A stretch of DNA of 64,000 nucleotides from Hydractinia symbiolongicarpus (taxonomy: Eukaryota > Cnidaria > Hydrozoa > Anthoathecata > Hydractiniidae). How positions within the stretch are numbered: the first letter of the stretch is position 1; the number at the start of each line of letters is the position of its first letter. The stretch lies in assembly GCF_029227915.1 (NCBI RefSeq), contig NC_079882.1, positions 12,710,001 through 12,774,000 of the forward strand, written 5' to 3'. Below the pieces are notes generated by a model that was not told where the DNA came from, did no database searches, and saw only the letters and a list, made by a program, of their open reading frames with translations. This document shows positions 11,048-22,630 of this stretch, in pieces. The position numbers and the translations under genes were made by a program.

Positions 11048-12088
11048 ATGTTACATCCTAGAATTATGAATGTCACAAACTGTAGCATAGAAGTAGATAA
11101 AGCTATCGAAAGTATGGTTTACGTGAAGTTAACGTTTTATATCGTCAGTTTTATCGTTAGCGTTATCGGTAATATACTGGTAATTATCGTTATGCTACAC
11201 AAGAGTATTGTTACATCATTCAGTTTGGCGCTTGCTCATCTTGCGTTATGTGACTTGATTGTCGGTACAGGTTCCATCATTGAAGCACAGTCAGTGCTAA
11301 ATAATTCGCTTTGGTATAGTACCGTGTTAGCTTGCAAGCTTGGAAAGGGTATTGTTTCTATTTCGTTTTTGTCATCTACACAGGCTATGACATTAATAGC
11401 ACTCGAACGACGTAATAAAGTCGTGACGCCCCTTTCAAATCCATGGACACACAAACGCATAATTCTCAGCGTGATAATAATATGGTTAATTTCAATCGTG
11501 GTATACTCACCATATATTTCATGGTTAACCGTGGAGATTAGTGGACGTTGTACTTTTACAAGTGCTTTATCTAAGAAATCTTCAAGCGCTTATGTTACCA
11601 TTTTGTTTTTATTAAAGTACGTCATCCCACTCACAATTATGGCTTTGTGTTACGGTAGCACCATTAAAACATTATATCGCAGGCCAATAATGCAGCAGAG
11701 ACAATCAATATCTGGTACAAGTATAACTCAAGTTGGCTTTCATACGAAAGAGGCAAAGCGAGTTTTTAAAACGTTGATTTTTAGTTTGTTAGCGTTTACT
11801 ATCATGACTCTTCCTAGTCCGGTGTACTGGTTAGTGATATTTTACACGGACACAGAAGAAGGTGAAAGACCGGCGGCACTCATAGAAACACTGGCTGTTC
11901 TTTATTACGTCCATAGCGGGGTAAATCCATTGATTTATTTATTTTTCAACAAAACATTTCGAAAAGATTCTTTGAGTACGCTCCGTAAATTTACGTGTTG
12001 GCAGCAGAAACGGGTTTCGGCATCACGGGAAACGAACAATATTGTTATTAAACCGACACCAGGTAGTTTGTCTGTTGAAAGATATTGA
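11048..12088 (+). CDS. Class A GPCR, neuropeptide-receptor-like, intronless
   Basis: The start is placed at the ATG at 11048; the frame is open a few codons further, but the codon there is TTG, unlikely as a start in an animal. A second ATG is at 11066. The 346 residues form a full class A receptor: TM1 with GN (41-42), TM2 LAHLALCD (62-69, Asp69 at the sodium site), Cys96 atop TM3 and Cys168 in loop 2 for the conserved disulfide, ERR (120-122) replacing DRY, TM5 with Pro194, TM6 with TLPSP (254-258) and TM7 NPLIY (293-297). The N-terminus has two adjacent sequons (NVT, NCS). The layout suits peptide receptors, but the ligand cannot be assigned. It is intronless, like the other two GPCR genes here. 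Confidence 0.92.
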   Translation: MLHPRIMNVTNCSIEVDKAIESMVYVKLTFYIVSFIVSVIGNILVIIVMLHKSIVTSFSLALAHLALCDLIVGTGSIIEAQSVLNNSLWYSTVLACKLGKGIVSISFLSSTQAMTLIALERRNKVVTPLSNPWTHKRIILSVIIIWLISIVVYSPYISWLTVEISGRCTFTSALSKKSSSAYVTILFLLKYVIPLTIMALCYGSTIKTLYRRPIMQQRQSISGTSITQVGFHTKEAKRVFKTLIFSLLAFTIMTLPSPVYWLVIFYTDTEEGERPAALIETLAVLYYVHSGVNPLIYLFFNKTFRKDSLSTLRKFTCWQQKRVSASRETNNIVIKPTPGSLSVERY

Positions 12089-12391
12089 TAAATCATTTAT
12101 AAGACGTTTTATAGAAGTTGTTTTTTAATGATCTGAAAAGAGCCACATAAATAGCCTTATTCTTTTCTTACAAATCCTTCGAAATGCAATGACGTGAAAT
12201 GCAATAACTGTAGTAGCAAAAATAAATAAATAAATTAATTAATTAATAAACGTTCAACACAATACCAGACGTTGTGTATGGTCTTTATATTATTTCTTAA
12301 AAGATAATAACCTTAGCAAGGCAGTGAAGTATAATGGAATATATTAGACACTGGTAACTATTTATTTTTTTAAGTGAGGCAGAATGTATTT
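12089..12391. other. Downstream of the GPCR
   Basis: AT-rich 3' flank with an (AAAT)n/(AATT)n simple repeat at about 12221-12250, including AATAAA motifs that could serve for polyadenylation. Nothing else is seen. Confidence 0.5.
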
Positions 12392-13095
12392 GAATTTCCG
12401 CGCCCAAAGGCGTAGGAAATTCTTTAAAACCGTCGTTTTTTTCTTTCAGAGCATTTTTTGAGAAAAAATCGACCCTGGGATTTCACGTTCCTCTGAGAGG
12501 AGGATAGTATTGGTATAACTGACTAATTAACTAACTAACCCTGTCCCAAATGGTCAATTGCAACGTCACAGATTTAAACTTCGTACCCAAGCTCCTTAAG
12601 TACTGGGAAGTGATCTAAATGACGTTTCAGGCCAAAATTGGTAATTGTTTTCGACAAAATTTGGCACAGTTAACAAAAATAGTATGCTGAACATAATGGT
12701 GACATCAAATTTTTGATTTTTGTCACCTAAATTCCATTTTAGCCAAAATTGGTCCAAAACTACTTCATTTTCGGCCAATTTCACACAGTTAACAAAAAAA
12801 GTATGCTGAAAATGATAATGATACAAAAGTTGATTTTTTGTCACCGTTCAAGACTTTCAACCATGAATGATAGGCTGTATTTTTTGTTAGCAATTTCTTT
12901 TAAAATGTGAGTTTATTATGACACGTTTCGTTTTGTTTGCTTTTATTGTAAGATATAATGTCACTTGTGTGCTTTATCTTCAGAGCTTCATGCACCAAAC
13001 CTCTTCGAATGTTTGGCACGATAACACAACGAATTAGCAGGTTGTCATCAAATATTTTGGTAGCGAGCGGAAATTCTTAGAGCCCCCAGGGCTTC
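12392..13095. repeat. Dispersed repeat, copy A (hairpin plus 0.67-kb unit)
   Basis: A hairpin (GAATTTCCGCGCC, CAAA, GGCGTAGGAAATTC) is followed from 12422 by a unit repeated almost base for base at 14962-15610 in the same direction. Both copies share CTTTAAAACCGTCG at the start, CGACCCTGGGATTTCACG within, and CCCCCAGGGCTTC at the end. This copy has about 30 extra bases near 12842. There is no coding frame. Confidence 0.85.
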
Positions 13096-13679
13096 CTGTT
13101 TCTTTTTTAAATGATGCAGTGCAACATATCATAGTGCACCTTTTCTGAAGCAGACACCTTTAAAGACAGACAAATTGATTCTTCTTAGACAAAGTACAAC
13201 TCTCCAATATGAACACCTTAAGCGGACACATTTTTTGGTCCCGTATGATTATTCGATCGTTTTGTTCCCCTGCCGCTGTAGCATTAACTTCTTTCTTAGT
13301 CAGTTTGACTGTTCGATCAATGAATCCGAAAGGTTTTTTTTATGTTTTAACCCCTCCTTAATCTTTTTTAGGAGAAAACCTCTCTTAAAACGTTTTACTG
13401 TATTGTGTCCTCTATTTCAATGAGATTATTAACGGTTTGATGCGACCAAAAAACATTCAAAATAAAATTTCTCGATATTTCTTGTTATTTCCTCCGCAAC
13501 GCTTAACTGCGGTTGTTCTTTTTACATAAAAAAACATGCAAAAAATTTGTTGCAGTTTTAGAATTCTAGATATTTCCGGATAATTTAACTCGTTCCCAGG
13601 GCTTTTTGTCGTTCACTAGCGAGATTAATACAAAAATTATCTAGATCTTTTTTCTTTTAATTTTTAAAGATTTTAATTA

Positions 13680-13740
13680 CAACGCAACCTCTCTAAAGCG
13701 AACATTTTCTAAAGCGGACACGCCTGCTACACGGAAAGTT
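13680..13740. mobile_element. pogo/Tigger-type terminal sequence
   Basis: AACCTCTCTAAAGCGAACAT and TCTAAAGCGGACACG are typical of the ends of pogo/Tigger DNA transposons. Weaker relatives lie at 13150-13230, 13375-13415 and 14055-14230 (AGCGCACATTATACC and similar). No transposase is present. The SINE at 13768 lies inside this decayed material. Confidence 0.5.
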
Positions 13741-13767
13741 TAGTTTTCTCACGGGCACTTTCTTCCC

Positions 13768-13990
13768 GGCTGGTAGTCTTGTGGTAGAGAGATCGCTTCC
13801 TGTGTGGGAGGTTTTTGGTTCAAACCCCGACCGAGTCATGCTAAAAACTATATTAGTGTAAATCTATCATTTCTGCTTAGCGTTCAGCATGAGAATAGGA
13901 TTGATATCTTAGGCGGTTGTCTAGTTGAGCGATTGCTGTACTGATACGACTTACGTGGCTCAAATGAGAGCTCTAAATGCACTAGTACCC
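13768..13990 (+). repeat. tRNA-derived SINE
   Basis: The A-box-like TGTGGTAGAGAGATCG and B-box GGTTCAAACCCC are spaced as in a tRNA head. The body (TAGGCGGTTGTCTAGTTGAG, then GCTCAAATGAGAGCTC) matches the reverse copies at 9295 and 57127. The body is far too long for a tRNA gene. Confidence 0.85.
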
Positions 13991-14367
13991 CTGAATGAAC
14001 AATTTTAAATTATAATAATAATTTTATTCCTGTGAAAGGATTTCGGCTAAAATTGACCTTCTTTAAGCGCACATTATACCAGACATTATTTTACTTATCC
14101 ACTTTCTAAACATTTTTACAACAGCTACATGTTGCTCCACCAACATTCCACTTATCAGACTCATAACACGTCGTTCAACTATTGACCCATTATTTTGCAG
14201 AACTTTTTAGGTCAAACTCTCCAGAGCAGACTCTTTTGTCTCAATCTTTATTTTAGGGAGGTTATGCAATCACTTCATTCATTTTTGCACAGAAATATTG
14301 CATATAAAGCCAGTTGAGACAACAACAATAATTTGTTAAGGCTATTCAATAATGCATTTTAACCAAA

Positions 14368-14505
14368 CTAGTCGTTAGCCCGTGGAAAAATCGCTAGGTT
14401 CGCCCGTCCTTTTTATACCACATTGCGTGCGTCTCGCTACTTGCGCAGCTAAGCTACCATTTTGCGTGACAGACAGACAGACGTATACGGGTATTATAAT
14501 ATAGA
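14368..14505 (-). mobile_element. Non-autonomous Helitron, copy 1 of a pair
   Basis: Read on the minus strand, the element begins TCTATATTATAATACCCG, passes through a GTCTGTCTGTC stretch, and ends in a short hairpin, CTAACGA and CTAG. The 3' host base on that strand is T, as expected of Helitron insertion between A and T. One hairpin arm is mutated. There is no protein. Copy 2 abuts it directly. Confidence 0.8.
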
Positions 14506-14703
14506 CTAGTCGTTAGCCCGTGGAAAAATCCACGGGGTCGCCCGTCCTTTAAATTAACCCGTTGCAACAAAGTGGACAGAAATATATCGCATTTGGTATT
14601 GATGCGCATTTTAAAAATTTCGTGTTTCCGTTACGGGACACGGCTTTCGCGGACACACAGACAGACAGACAGACGACGGCTATTATTAAAGAGATACAAT
14701 AGA
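14506..14703 (-). mobile_element. Non-autonomous Helitron, copy 2 of a pair
   Basis: Same orientation as copy 1, starting at its very edge. The 3' end has the intact stem CCCGTGGAAAAATCCACGGG (as read on +) and CTAG. The 5' end is TCTATTGTATCTC with four GTCT units. Head-to-tail abutment fits insertion at the A|T junction next to an existing copy, which is known Helitron behaviour. The interior differs from copy 1, so the two are separate subfamilies rather than a local duplication. Confidence 0.75.
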
Positions 14704-14961
14704 CATTTCCCGATTTTCCTGATAATGCTAAACTTAATTAAAGCGGTCGATATTAAAAAGGATTCTTATCCCTAAGTTCCTTAGCAAAAGGTAGAACAAA
14801 TTACCTAATTTCGTAATTATTTTTGTTCGTTAAGTGCCTCAATTCCAAACTGAAAATTACGGTCAAACCTTTTATGTAGCCAAGCTTTTCAAGAATAGCC
14901 TCATTTTCAAAATAATTATTTTCTTCAAATCTAAATAAAATCCAACCAGAATATCATATTG

Positions 14962-15610
14962 CTTTAAAACCGTCGTTTTTTTCTTTCGGAGCATTTTTTG
15001 AGAAAAAATCGACCCTGGGATTTCACGTCCCTCTGAGAGGAGGATAGTATTGGTATAACTGACTAATTAACTAACCCTGTCCCAAATGGTCAATTGCAAC
15101 GTCACAGATTTAAACTTCGTACCTAAGCTCCCTAAGTACTGAGAAGTCATCTAAATGACGTTTCAGGCCAAAAGTAGTATTTGTTTTCGACAAAATTTGG
15201 CGCAGTTAACAAAAGAAATATGCTGAACATGATAGTGACACCAAAATTTTGGTTTTTTACCACCTTAAATGTCATTTTAGGCCAAAATTGTTCCAAAAAT
15301 TAAAACTACTTTGTTTTCAACAAAATTTTGCACAGTAAACAAACAAAGTATGCTGAAAATGATAATGATACAAAAGTTTGATTTTTAGGCTGTATTTTTT
15401 GTTAGCAATTTCTTTTAAAATGTGAGTTTATGATGACACGTTTCGTTTTGTTTGCGTTTGTTGTAAGATATAATGTCACTTGTGTGCTTTATCTTCAGAG
15501 CTTCATACACCAAACCCCTTCGAATGTTTGGTACGATAACACAACAAATTAGCAGGTTGTCATCAAATATTTTGGTAGCGAGCGGAAATTCTTAGAGCCC
15601 CCAGGGCTTC
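14962..15610. repeat. Dispersed repeat, copy B (0.65-kb unit)
   Basis: Direct repeat of 12422-13095 with scattered substitutions and one gap of about 30 bases. It lacks the hairpin preceding copy A. It could be a decayed non-autonomous transposon or, less likely, the LTRs of an element whose interior was replaced. Neither copy shows clear TG...CA ends. Confidence 0.85.
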
Positions 15611-17214
15611 TTTTTCTTCTTTTATTTGAATCAATATCCAACATCTGCAAAATAATTTCTCTTTCGCGTTTGTGTCTTTTTGTTAAAAATGAAATCACTG
15701 AGTTAAACATATTACTTGTTGAAATCCAAACATTTTGAAGTATAACAATTTACTCAAATCAACTTTACTCAACGCCATTTTGAGCAAAACACAAAACTGA
15801 ACAAGATTTTATTATGTTCAAGCATGTTGAAACGTTCATTCAAAAAATGTCGTCTTTAAAACTATTCGATACATGTTATTTCACCTTAACGATCAGCATG
15901 GAGTGATAGCTATCCGATAGCCAATCTATGCCGAAACAACACATCTTAAATAGAAACAAAACCTCTACCTATTATGCTTTTTAGGACGCTGTGATAATAA
16001 ATCGTCTAGTAGAACATTTAATGCTTTATAAGAATGCGAAGTTGGCTATGGATATACCAGTCTTTTGTGATGAAGGCAGTCATAATGGCTTTCAAAATAT
16101 TCACTTAGGTTTTTTAGATTTAAAGAATAAGATTCATAAAAATCACATTTTTGTGCTTCGTTAGAGGTCAGAATTTTCATGGCAGGATATAACGAAATTT
16201 TTGTCAAATTTGACTTGTGGAGAAAAACGAGTTTCACGAACGACTATAAATTCTACAATGAGAAACTTTAGCTGCAGAAGTCCCTAATACGATTAATGAC
16301 CTGCCATTAACTTTGGACAGCGTATGCGGAGAATTTAAAAATATGAGTTAAATTACGCCCAAGACTCTTTGTGTGGGAGAAAATAAGGCTACCAAAATAT
16401 ATTTTCTGATCATGGTTTGAAACTTGTTGAATCATGCAAAATGGTTTTCCCTTACTTTGAGTGTATTTAAATTCGCGCAGTACTAATTTTTTCGTGCGGA
16501 AAATCGATTAAACAAGCTGAATATCTACCTCTTCAAAATAATAACAACACCTAAGTGTTATTTGAAATTTACATATTACTTTAGAATACAGTCAGTAATC
16601 AAAAAATGAGTTATTCCTGCTCGATTTCAACCTTTTTTTCACTATGGATTTCTTGGGTTTTATAAAATGATATAGCTCATGGAGGGGTTTACTATCTATT
16701 TTACCATTTTAGAATTCTTTGCCGCCTTCCAGCTGCCTCTGTTAACTGTAAGTTCCAGTGGCTGGAATACTTTGTGGTTCGCTACCGGAACCATTTTGTG
16801 ATGCAATTCAGTGATTTTTTTTACTATTTGAGTTCACTGACCTTTGAAGACATTTGCTATCACCAGCAAATCCTCTCTTTTCTCAATTAATGGTCGGCGG
16901 TTTGTTGTTTAACATAAATCAAAATAATTTTTCCAATCATCTCAAAAGATCCAATGGCTAGGAATGTGGGGGTTGTGGAATGTACTTGGGAACTTATAGT
17001 TTAGATGACATTTTGTTTGTTGTTCTTTGCATATCAGTTGTGTTGGCAGAAATTATCCCACAATACTGATTCTATATCTTCCCATAGTTTTGCGGCAATC
17101 AGGGCTAATAGTTGTGGGAACAATCGATTCTACCGTGACCCAAATGTGACATCAATGACTGTTCACTTTATTCAGCATTTGGTAAAAATTTTTGAGGACG
17201 CTAATGTCCTTCAC
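15611..17214. other. Gene-free stretch
   Basis: AT-rich sequence with stop codons in all frames at short intervals. The small frames at 16046-16237 (-) and 17005-17292 (+) show no recognisable domain. No repeat was identified. Confidence 0.4.
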
Positions 17215-17227
17215 AAGTTTAGCTTCA

Positions 17228-17645
17228 CCGCATGTTATAACTGCCGACTCTTGTATCCGCAAGTTATAAGTGACGTTGCATATTATAACTAGCACTCGTC
17301 ACTTATGTCAACAGGTTATAACTCTCCCAGCACTTATAACTGTCGCGTCATGTTAATAATCGATCCTGGAACCTTTTATCCGTTATAGTTATATCTCTCT
17401 TCGCATGTTATGAATTGTACCAGTCACTTATATCTGAAACTTATAACTCTCGCCGCCACTTATAAATGTCGCCACATGATATAACTGGTCCCTTAAGCCT
17501 GGTTCACACGATAAAATAAGCATAAGTATTAGCAATATACGCATGTGCGACACTTGAATACGTGAAGTGGCACGAACTCAAGGATAATGTGTTTCCATGT
17601 ATAACATAAACATAACATTTAACAAGAGAGTTATAACTGTTGCCA
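17228..17645. repeat. Degenerate array of GTTATAACT / CACTTATAACTG motifs
   Basis: The core TTATAACT or a one-base variant recurs at irregular spacing: GCATGTTATAACTGCC, GCAAGTTATAAGTGAC, ATATTATAACTAGC, CAGGTTATAACTCTC, GCACTTATAACTGTCGC, AACTTATAACTCTCGCC and AGAGTTATAACTGTTGCC. The longer frame CACTTATAACTGTCGCC recurs, so this may be an old irregular satellite. A CCTGGTTCACACG segment, resembling a MITE end, interrupts it at 17500. Confidence 0.6.
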
Positions 17646-19740
17646 CTTCGCTCCCACTTATTGATTTGTTATGGTTGTAAGATGAAGAAAGTGCAAGCTA
17701 GCTCAGCATGCAGGCTATATTGGAGAATTAAATTAAATGCACCCGAAATATAAACATAATAATTATCCGCGAGCGTTAATAAACATTGCAAATCAAACTC
17801 ACCCCTGATGTCTTTCTGTCTTGCACAATGGTTGATAGACTTATATAACAAAATAAAAATGGCAACTCTTTCGACTTTGTTTTGTTTAGAAAAATTTGTA
17901 CTACATCTGTTTGTAAGCTTAATTTATTTTACTTCTCACGATGTTACATCCGCAAAAACTAAAATAACGGTTATTTGCTAAAATTAGTCTACGCAAGATA
18001 TACTGTAGAAGTGCCATCCGCAACATTTAATCCACGCTAAATAAATCAAAATTTCATCCACCTAAAAGCCTTTCTATTGTGGCTGGTAGCATCTTTTCAA
18101 GCTAAATATTAACTACATGTAACTATAGACAGCGAGTTTCTTTGTGGTCGTGATGTGTAGTGCGTGGATTTAGCTAGTTTTTTTGTGAAGTTTTTAATGT
18201 GATGTGTTTAGCTAGCTGCTAGATAAGCTACAATTCAATGTTTATGTTTAGTTTAGAACACAATGAAGCAGTTCTTACTTTTCGGCAAAATCTAAGGATT
18301 GTGTTCTTACAAATTTTTCTGTTCCGGAACGGACATAAACAAAGTTGCTTTTCAGCATGCGTGCTTGAAATGTATAACTGCACTGCGTGAATGGGAGAGT
18401 TTTTTTTCCCGTTTTCTTCTGAGGAAAGTAGAATCGAGTTCAATTTTTTCTTGACGTTCTGTTTGGAAACGAAAGATAGAGAATTAGTTCGCCATTTCTG
18501 TATTAAACCGTGCGCAATAATGTTAAGTAGAAATTACCAACAGAAAATTTTCTGTTTTTTTTTGTTGTTGTTGTTGTTCTTGTTTGTTACGTTCAGTGGA
18601 AATTTTTCTTGAGTTGGAAAACAGCCTTTAGGTACCTCAACTGAACAAATACTTAATTATGCACTCAGTAAATGTTATGAGCAACAAAAATATCAATTTG
18701 AATCTCAAGAAGCTAGTGGAATCGCCTTTCTCCTGTACAATAAAATCTTTCGAGCAGTTAAATTCAACTTCATCAAAAATGTGAATATCTAAAATGAAGT
18801 TTAATACAAGAATATTGACGAATATGTTATTAAATTTTGTAAATTGGAGATTGAAGATTGTTTCAAAAAAAGACTGACAACCGTTTTGATGATAATTATT
18901 TTGTAACCCTTGTTTCTCACACATCATCGTCTAAGAAATAGTAAAGTTTACCATTAAAACTAATTGAAATCATCGACGATTGAAATTTATCATCACAAAC
19001 GATAAGAACTATGTGAAATGTTTGGATTTTTATTTCCTCAAAAGAAAACTAAATACCGTCTGTAGTTCTTAACGCGAAATCAGGTTAATCGAGAATAAGA
19101 TATTTATCAACTGTGTAGGTATAGCAACAATTCCTTTGATCTATTTAAGATAACAGGGAGTCAGAATGTACTTGTATTAAGAGTGCAATCCAGTGATTTT
19201 ATGTCGTAAAATTTTGCGAGATTTTAAGGTGCAGGTGGACGACACGAGCAACGATCTATAAAGGAATGTGGCGGGCCGTTTCTTTTCCTCTCTTACAAAG
19301 TTTAAGGAAGTAGAAGTAAGCACAATCATAAATAAACTTCATCAATCTTTTTCTGAGTAGTCGTTCACCAAGAACAAATATATTTAGCAGTGTCTCAGAA
19401 TGATCAATTCTTACCATAGTTGATCCTGATAGTGATAACTACCAAATGTCCCAGATAATGAACATTAGAACTGGAGAGGTCCTGGAGATCCAATCAAGGA
19501 GCATACAGAACCGACCAAGCGGATTTCCTGCCCTTCGTTTAAGATGAACCAAAAGATGAACTGCAACAAGAACTGGCAATAGGTTTCGAGCACAGGGTAA
19601 ACAAAGAAGCTATTGATGGAAATCTCAGTTCCAGTCCGGGGTGACAACAAAGTTTGACCCTTTCTAGCGATCCTTATTTATGCAGAAGAGCCAAAACAAA
19701 GTCCTTAGCCAAGACGATGAACAGCCAAAACTAACCAACA
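17646..19740. other. Gene-free stretch before the retroelement
   Basis: No gene recognised. A (TTG)n tract lies at about 18561-18577. From about 19200 the base composition changes and the sequence probably belongs to the 5' part of the decayed retroelement. Confidence 0.4.
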
Positions 19741-19749
19741 GGTTGTACC

Positions 19750-21690
19750 AAAACCTTGCCACCCTTGGCAGAGTATGGAGCGATTTTTAAGGTATGTAAC
19801 TCGGATACAGACCCAACTGACACTGTGACGCAGCACAATTCTGCGGTGTTATTGTTGGGATAGGCCATCGACAAAGTTTCTTAAGAAAGTAAGTTGGTTA
19901 TTTTTACAGCCACTGGCGATTAAAAAAATGGAAAACGGCAACTGAAAGACCACCAGAGTCCGTTGATAAGTTTCAAAAACAACTAAAAGTAGTATCTAAA
20001 GCACAAGAATTAGCTGAAAAGATTCTGACTCAATCCCAACCTTTAAAACGATACAAGAGCATCTTTCTGGCTCGCCTTAACCTTCTCTTTCATAAAATCT
20101 CCTCCAGCAGTAATAGAGGTAAGAAATTCACTACCCTTATTAAGGTTAAATCATTGTTTAGATGATCTGACCTATGTTCACCCCAGTCTAATATAAACTC
20201 TTCCAACTTCGTTACCAATGAAAACAGAAAGCAGAGAAAATAAAATATTTTCTAAACAACTGGAGGGTGCTCACGTCACACCCATCTTTTTGGACATAGT
20301 AAAGAGTTGGAAAATTCCAATCCAAGGCAGAATTCATGAAGTGGGGGGTCAAACCAGATCCCTATGTGAATTAGGAAGCAGGAGGTGGCAAACCAAAAAA
20401 TTCAGTCTATCTTTCTCAAGGAAGTACACCCAGCACGGGGTTAGTTTCTCTCGACAGTTTTTGTTCGCCTAAAACAGGAGGAGAACAAATATGGACCTAT
20501 AATCAATTTTAAAAATTTAAACAGCAACATACCCTAAATTGACATACCCTAAATGTAACGAATCTGTTAACTCTAGGGGATTTCATGATGAAAATAGATC
20601 TGAATAATGTGCCAATTCATCCAACCTCTTAAAATTATCTAAGATTTCGGTGGCAACAAAAACTGTACGATATATTAATACTGGCTTTCGGCTTAGAACC
20701 AGGACCCCCAGACCTTTACAAAATTTTTGAAAGTTCCAGTCAAAACTCCCAGACGTCTGATGATGTTAGTGATTATATATCTAGAAATTATGATTGACTG
20801 CCAAAACAAAGGAGGAGATCCTGAAAACAAGGAACTGTCTAATAATTAATTTTGTTTTTGAAGCCTATGCAGACATTTTCCTATGGAATGAAAAATAACA
20901 GTAGGGGTTAGATTCTTGAAGAAAACCGTTTGCCTATAAAGGAGTTGGCAAGTGTCATAAACTCTATGCTACCCAACCAGCAATAGTATCAGCTACCTTT
21001 CAAGTGAGTTTCTACAAAAGGATCTTATAGGAGCTTAGCTTGCAAAAAGGAATTAACACTGGGTTGTACAATTGCCTCGGAAAGAACATGAAACTAGAAA
21101 AGAGGAAGCTAATTTGTATCATTCAACCAGACATGATAATGTATTCAGATACATCATCTCAAATAGGCACCTAAACACTCCATGAAAATATAACATGACA
21201 GCTCTATTCCGTCTGAAAAATATGGGGAAGCAAAAACCTCAGCATGATGGCAATTTTGGAGATAATATGGGAATATCTAAGCATCCACGGGATCATGATT
21301 ACTGCATCCTTGGTTCCATCAGGGCTGAATTTTGTAGCTAACTGGACATCCCGGCAAAAGCCAAGCTCCATCAAATGGGAACTAATGACAACAGTGTTCC
21401 AAAAGATTACAAGCTTATGAGGGATAGCAATAGTGGACTGTTTTGCGTAAATAACAATGAAAAATTGACCTGGTACATGGCAACCTCGTCCTGCTCCGGA
21501 TTGCATAGCAACAAATGCATTTCCAGAAGGGGAAACAGGATTTCCCCCTCCCCCCATTCTTCCTGTTAGGGAGGGTACTAAAAAGATAAAATACAAAACA
21601 GTGGACAAGGCAATCCTAACCGCCCAATTGTGACCATGCCAATCATGGTACCTAATTTTGATATTTACTTCCGATCCATTTTTACTATAG
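19750..21690 (+). pseudogene. Decayed DIRS-like retrotransposon (reverse transcriptase-RNase H)
   Basis: Frame-broken stretches on + recall the pol order of DIRS-type elements. KTGGE is at 20473-20487, GDFMMKIDLNN with VPIHP at about 20578-20621, FGLEPGPPDLYKI at about 20690, and an RNase H-like YSDTSSQIGT at about 21142. Then come ITASLVPSGLNFVANWTSRQ (about 21299) and the characteristic VDCFA, ...PAPDCIATNAF and FPPPPI segment (21437-21557). Stops and shifts occur throughout. The upstream part (19750-20120) may be gag-like but is not secure. No tyrosine recombinase was found, so the 3' end is missing. The 198-codon minus-strand frame at 21204-21800 is antisense to this and is not a gene. 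Confidence 0.75.
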
Positions 21691-22470
21691 TATTCTCTCC
21701 AATTACCGGACACTCTAAAAAGCGGACACCTCTGATTAGCGGACACTTTGGTCATATACCGGCCGTTTTCTAGCCAAAGTCTTATAAAAAAACTTTCCAA
21801 AAAGCGGACACTTTATTAGAGGACACTCTAATTAGCCGACAACATTTTTTGCTCCAAAGAGCAAATATGTTGTTTTTTTTCTCCAATTATCGGACAGTCC
21901 GAATAATCAAAAGCGAGCAAAGAAAAATAGACAAAAATGAATAGCTCAAATGAAGTAGATTGGAAAGTAAGCTCCCTAGAAAAGTAGATGAATATATTCG
22001 AAAAAACTCTGGAAATATGAAAGAGATTTCATCTGATGACGATGACGAAGATGGTGATTAAAAAAAAAGAATTTTCTATTGCCACAACAATATCAATGCT
22101 TGACGAGCTTATAGAACTCAACGATCTCAATACAGAGGAAAGAGAAATTCTTTCCTCCGTTAAGGAGAGACTAGATATCGTCAGAAAACAACAAGTAATT
22201 AAAAACTTTCATCCATCATTTGTTAAAATTTGTTTGAAAGACTTTAAAGATCTGTAAAGATTAAAAATTTGATTTGTTATCATTATGTCAGTACTATATT
22301 ATTCTTTGTTATTTTTCCTTTGCGATACAAAAAATGGCTTGTTTTTCTAATTTGCGGCCTAAAATGTAAAACTTTCCAAAAGCCGTTTTTACTACAGCAT
22401 TCTCTCCAATTAAGGACTCTCTAAAAGGCGGACACCTCTAATTAGTGGACACTTTGATAATGCACCGATG
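21686..22470 (+). mobile_element. pogo/Tigger transposon remnant
   Basis: Two related blocks in the same orientation (21686-21830 and 22390-22470), with CTCTCCAATTA, AAAGCGGACACCTCT and AGCGGACACTTT motifs, flank a frame that is open at 22036-22256. That frame is acidic and helical and ends KNFHPSFVKICLKDFKDL, which recalls the C-terminal tail of pogo/Tigger transposases. The catalytic DDE domain is absent. The assignment rests on the GCGGACAC ends plus this tail. Confidence 0.55.
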
Positions 22471-22630
22471 GTTTCCGCTATTTGGAGAGTATACTGTACC
22501 AAGAACTCACATTCTGTTGATATTTGTACTTTCATGTCCGGAGTTAATAATTTGCACCCTCCCACACCTAGGTATTGTGGTATTTGAGAGACAGGAAATG
22601 TCATTGTTTACAAAATTAGGTGTTATTGTC

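Noticed and set aside
13768-13850. Possible tRNA genes here and at 9295, 57127 and 63047
   Set aside because: A and B boxes are present, but cloverleaf stems are incomplete and the first three share a long non-tRNA body, so they are SINEs.
21204-21800. 198-codon open frame on the minus strand
   Set aside because: It is the antisense of the decayed RT-RNase H region; the conserved retroelement motifs read on the plus strand.
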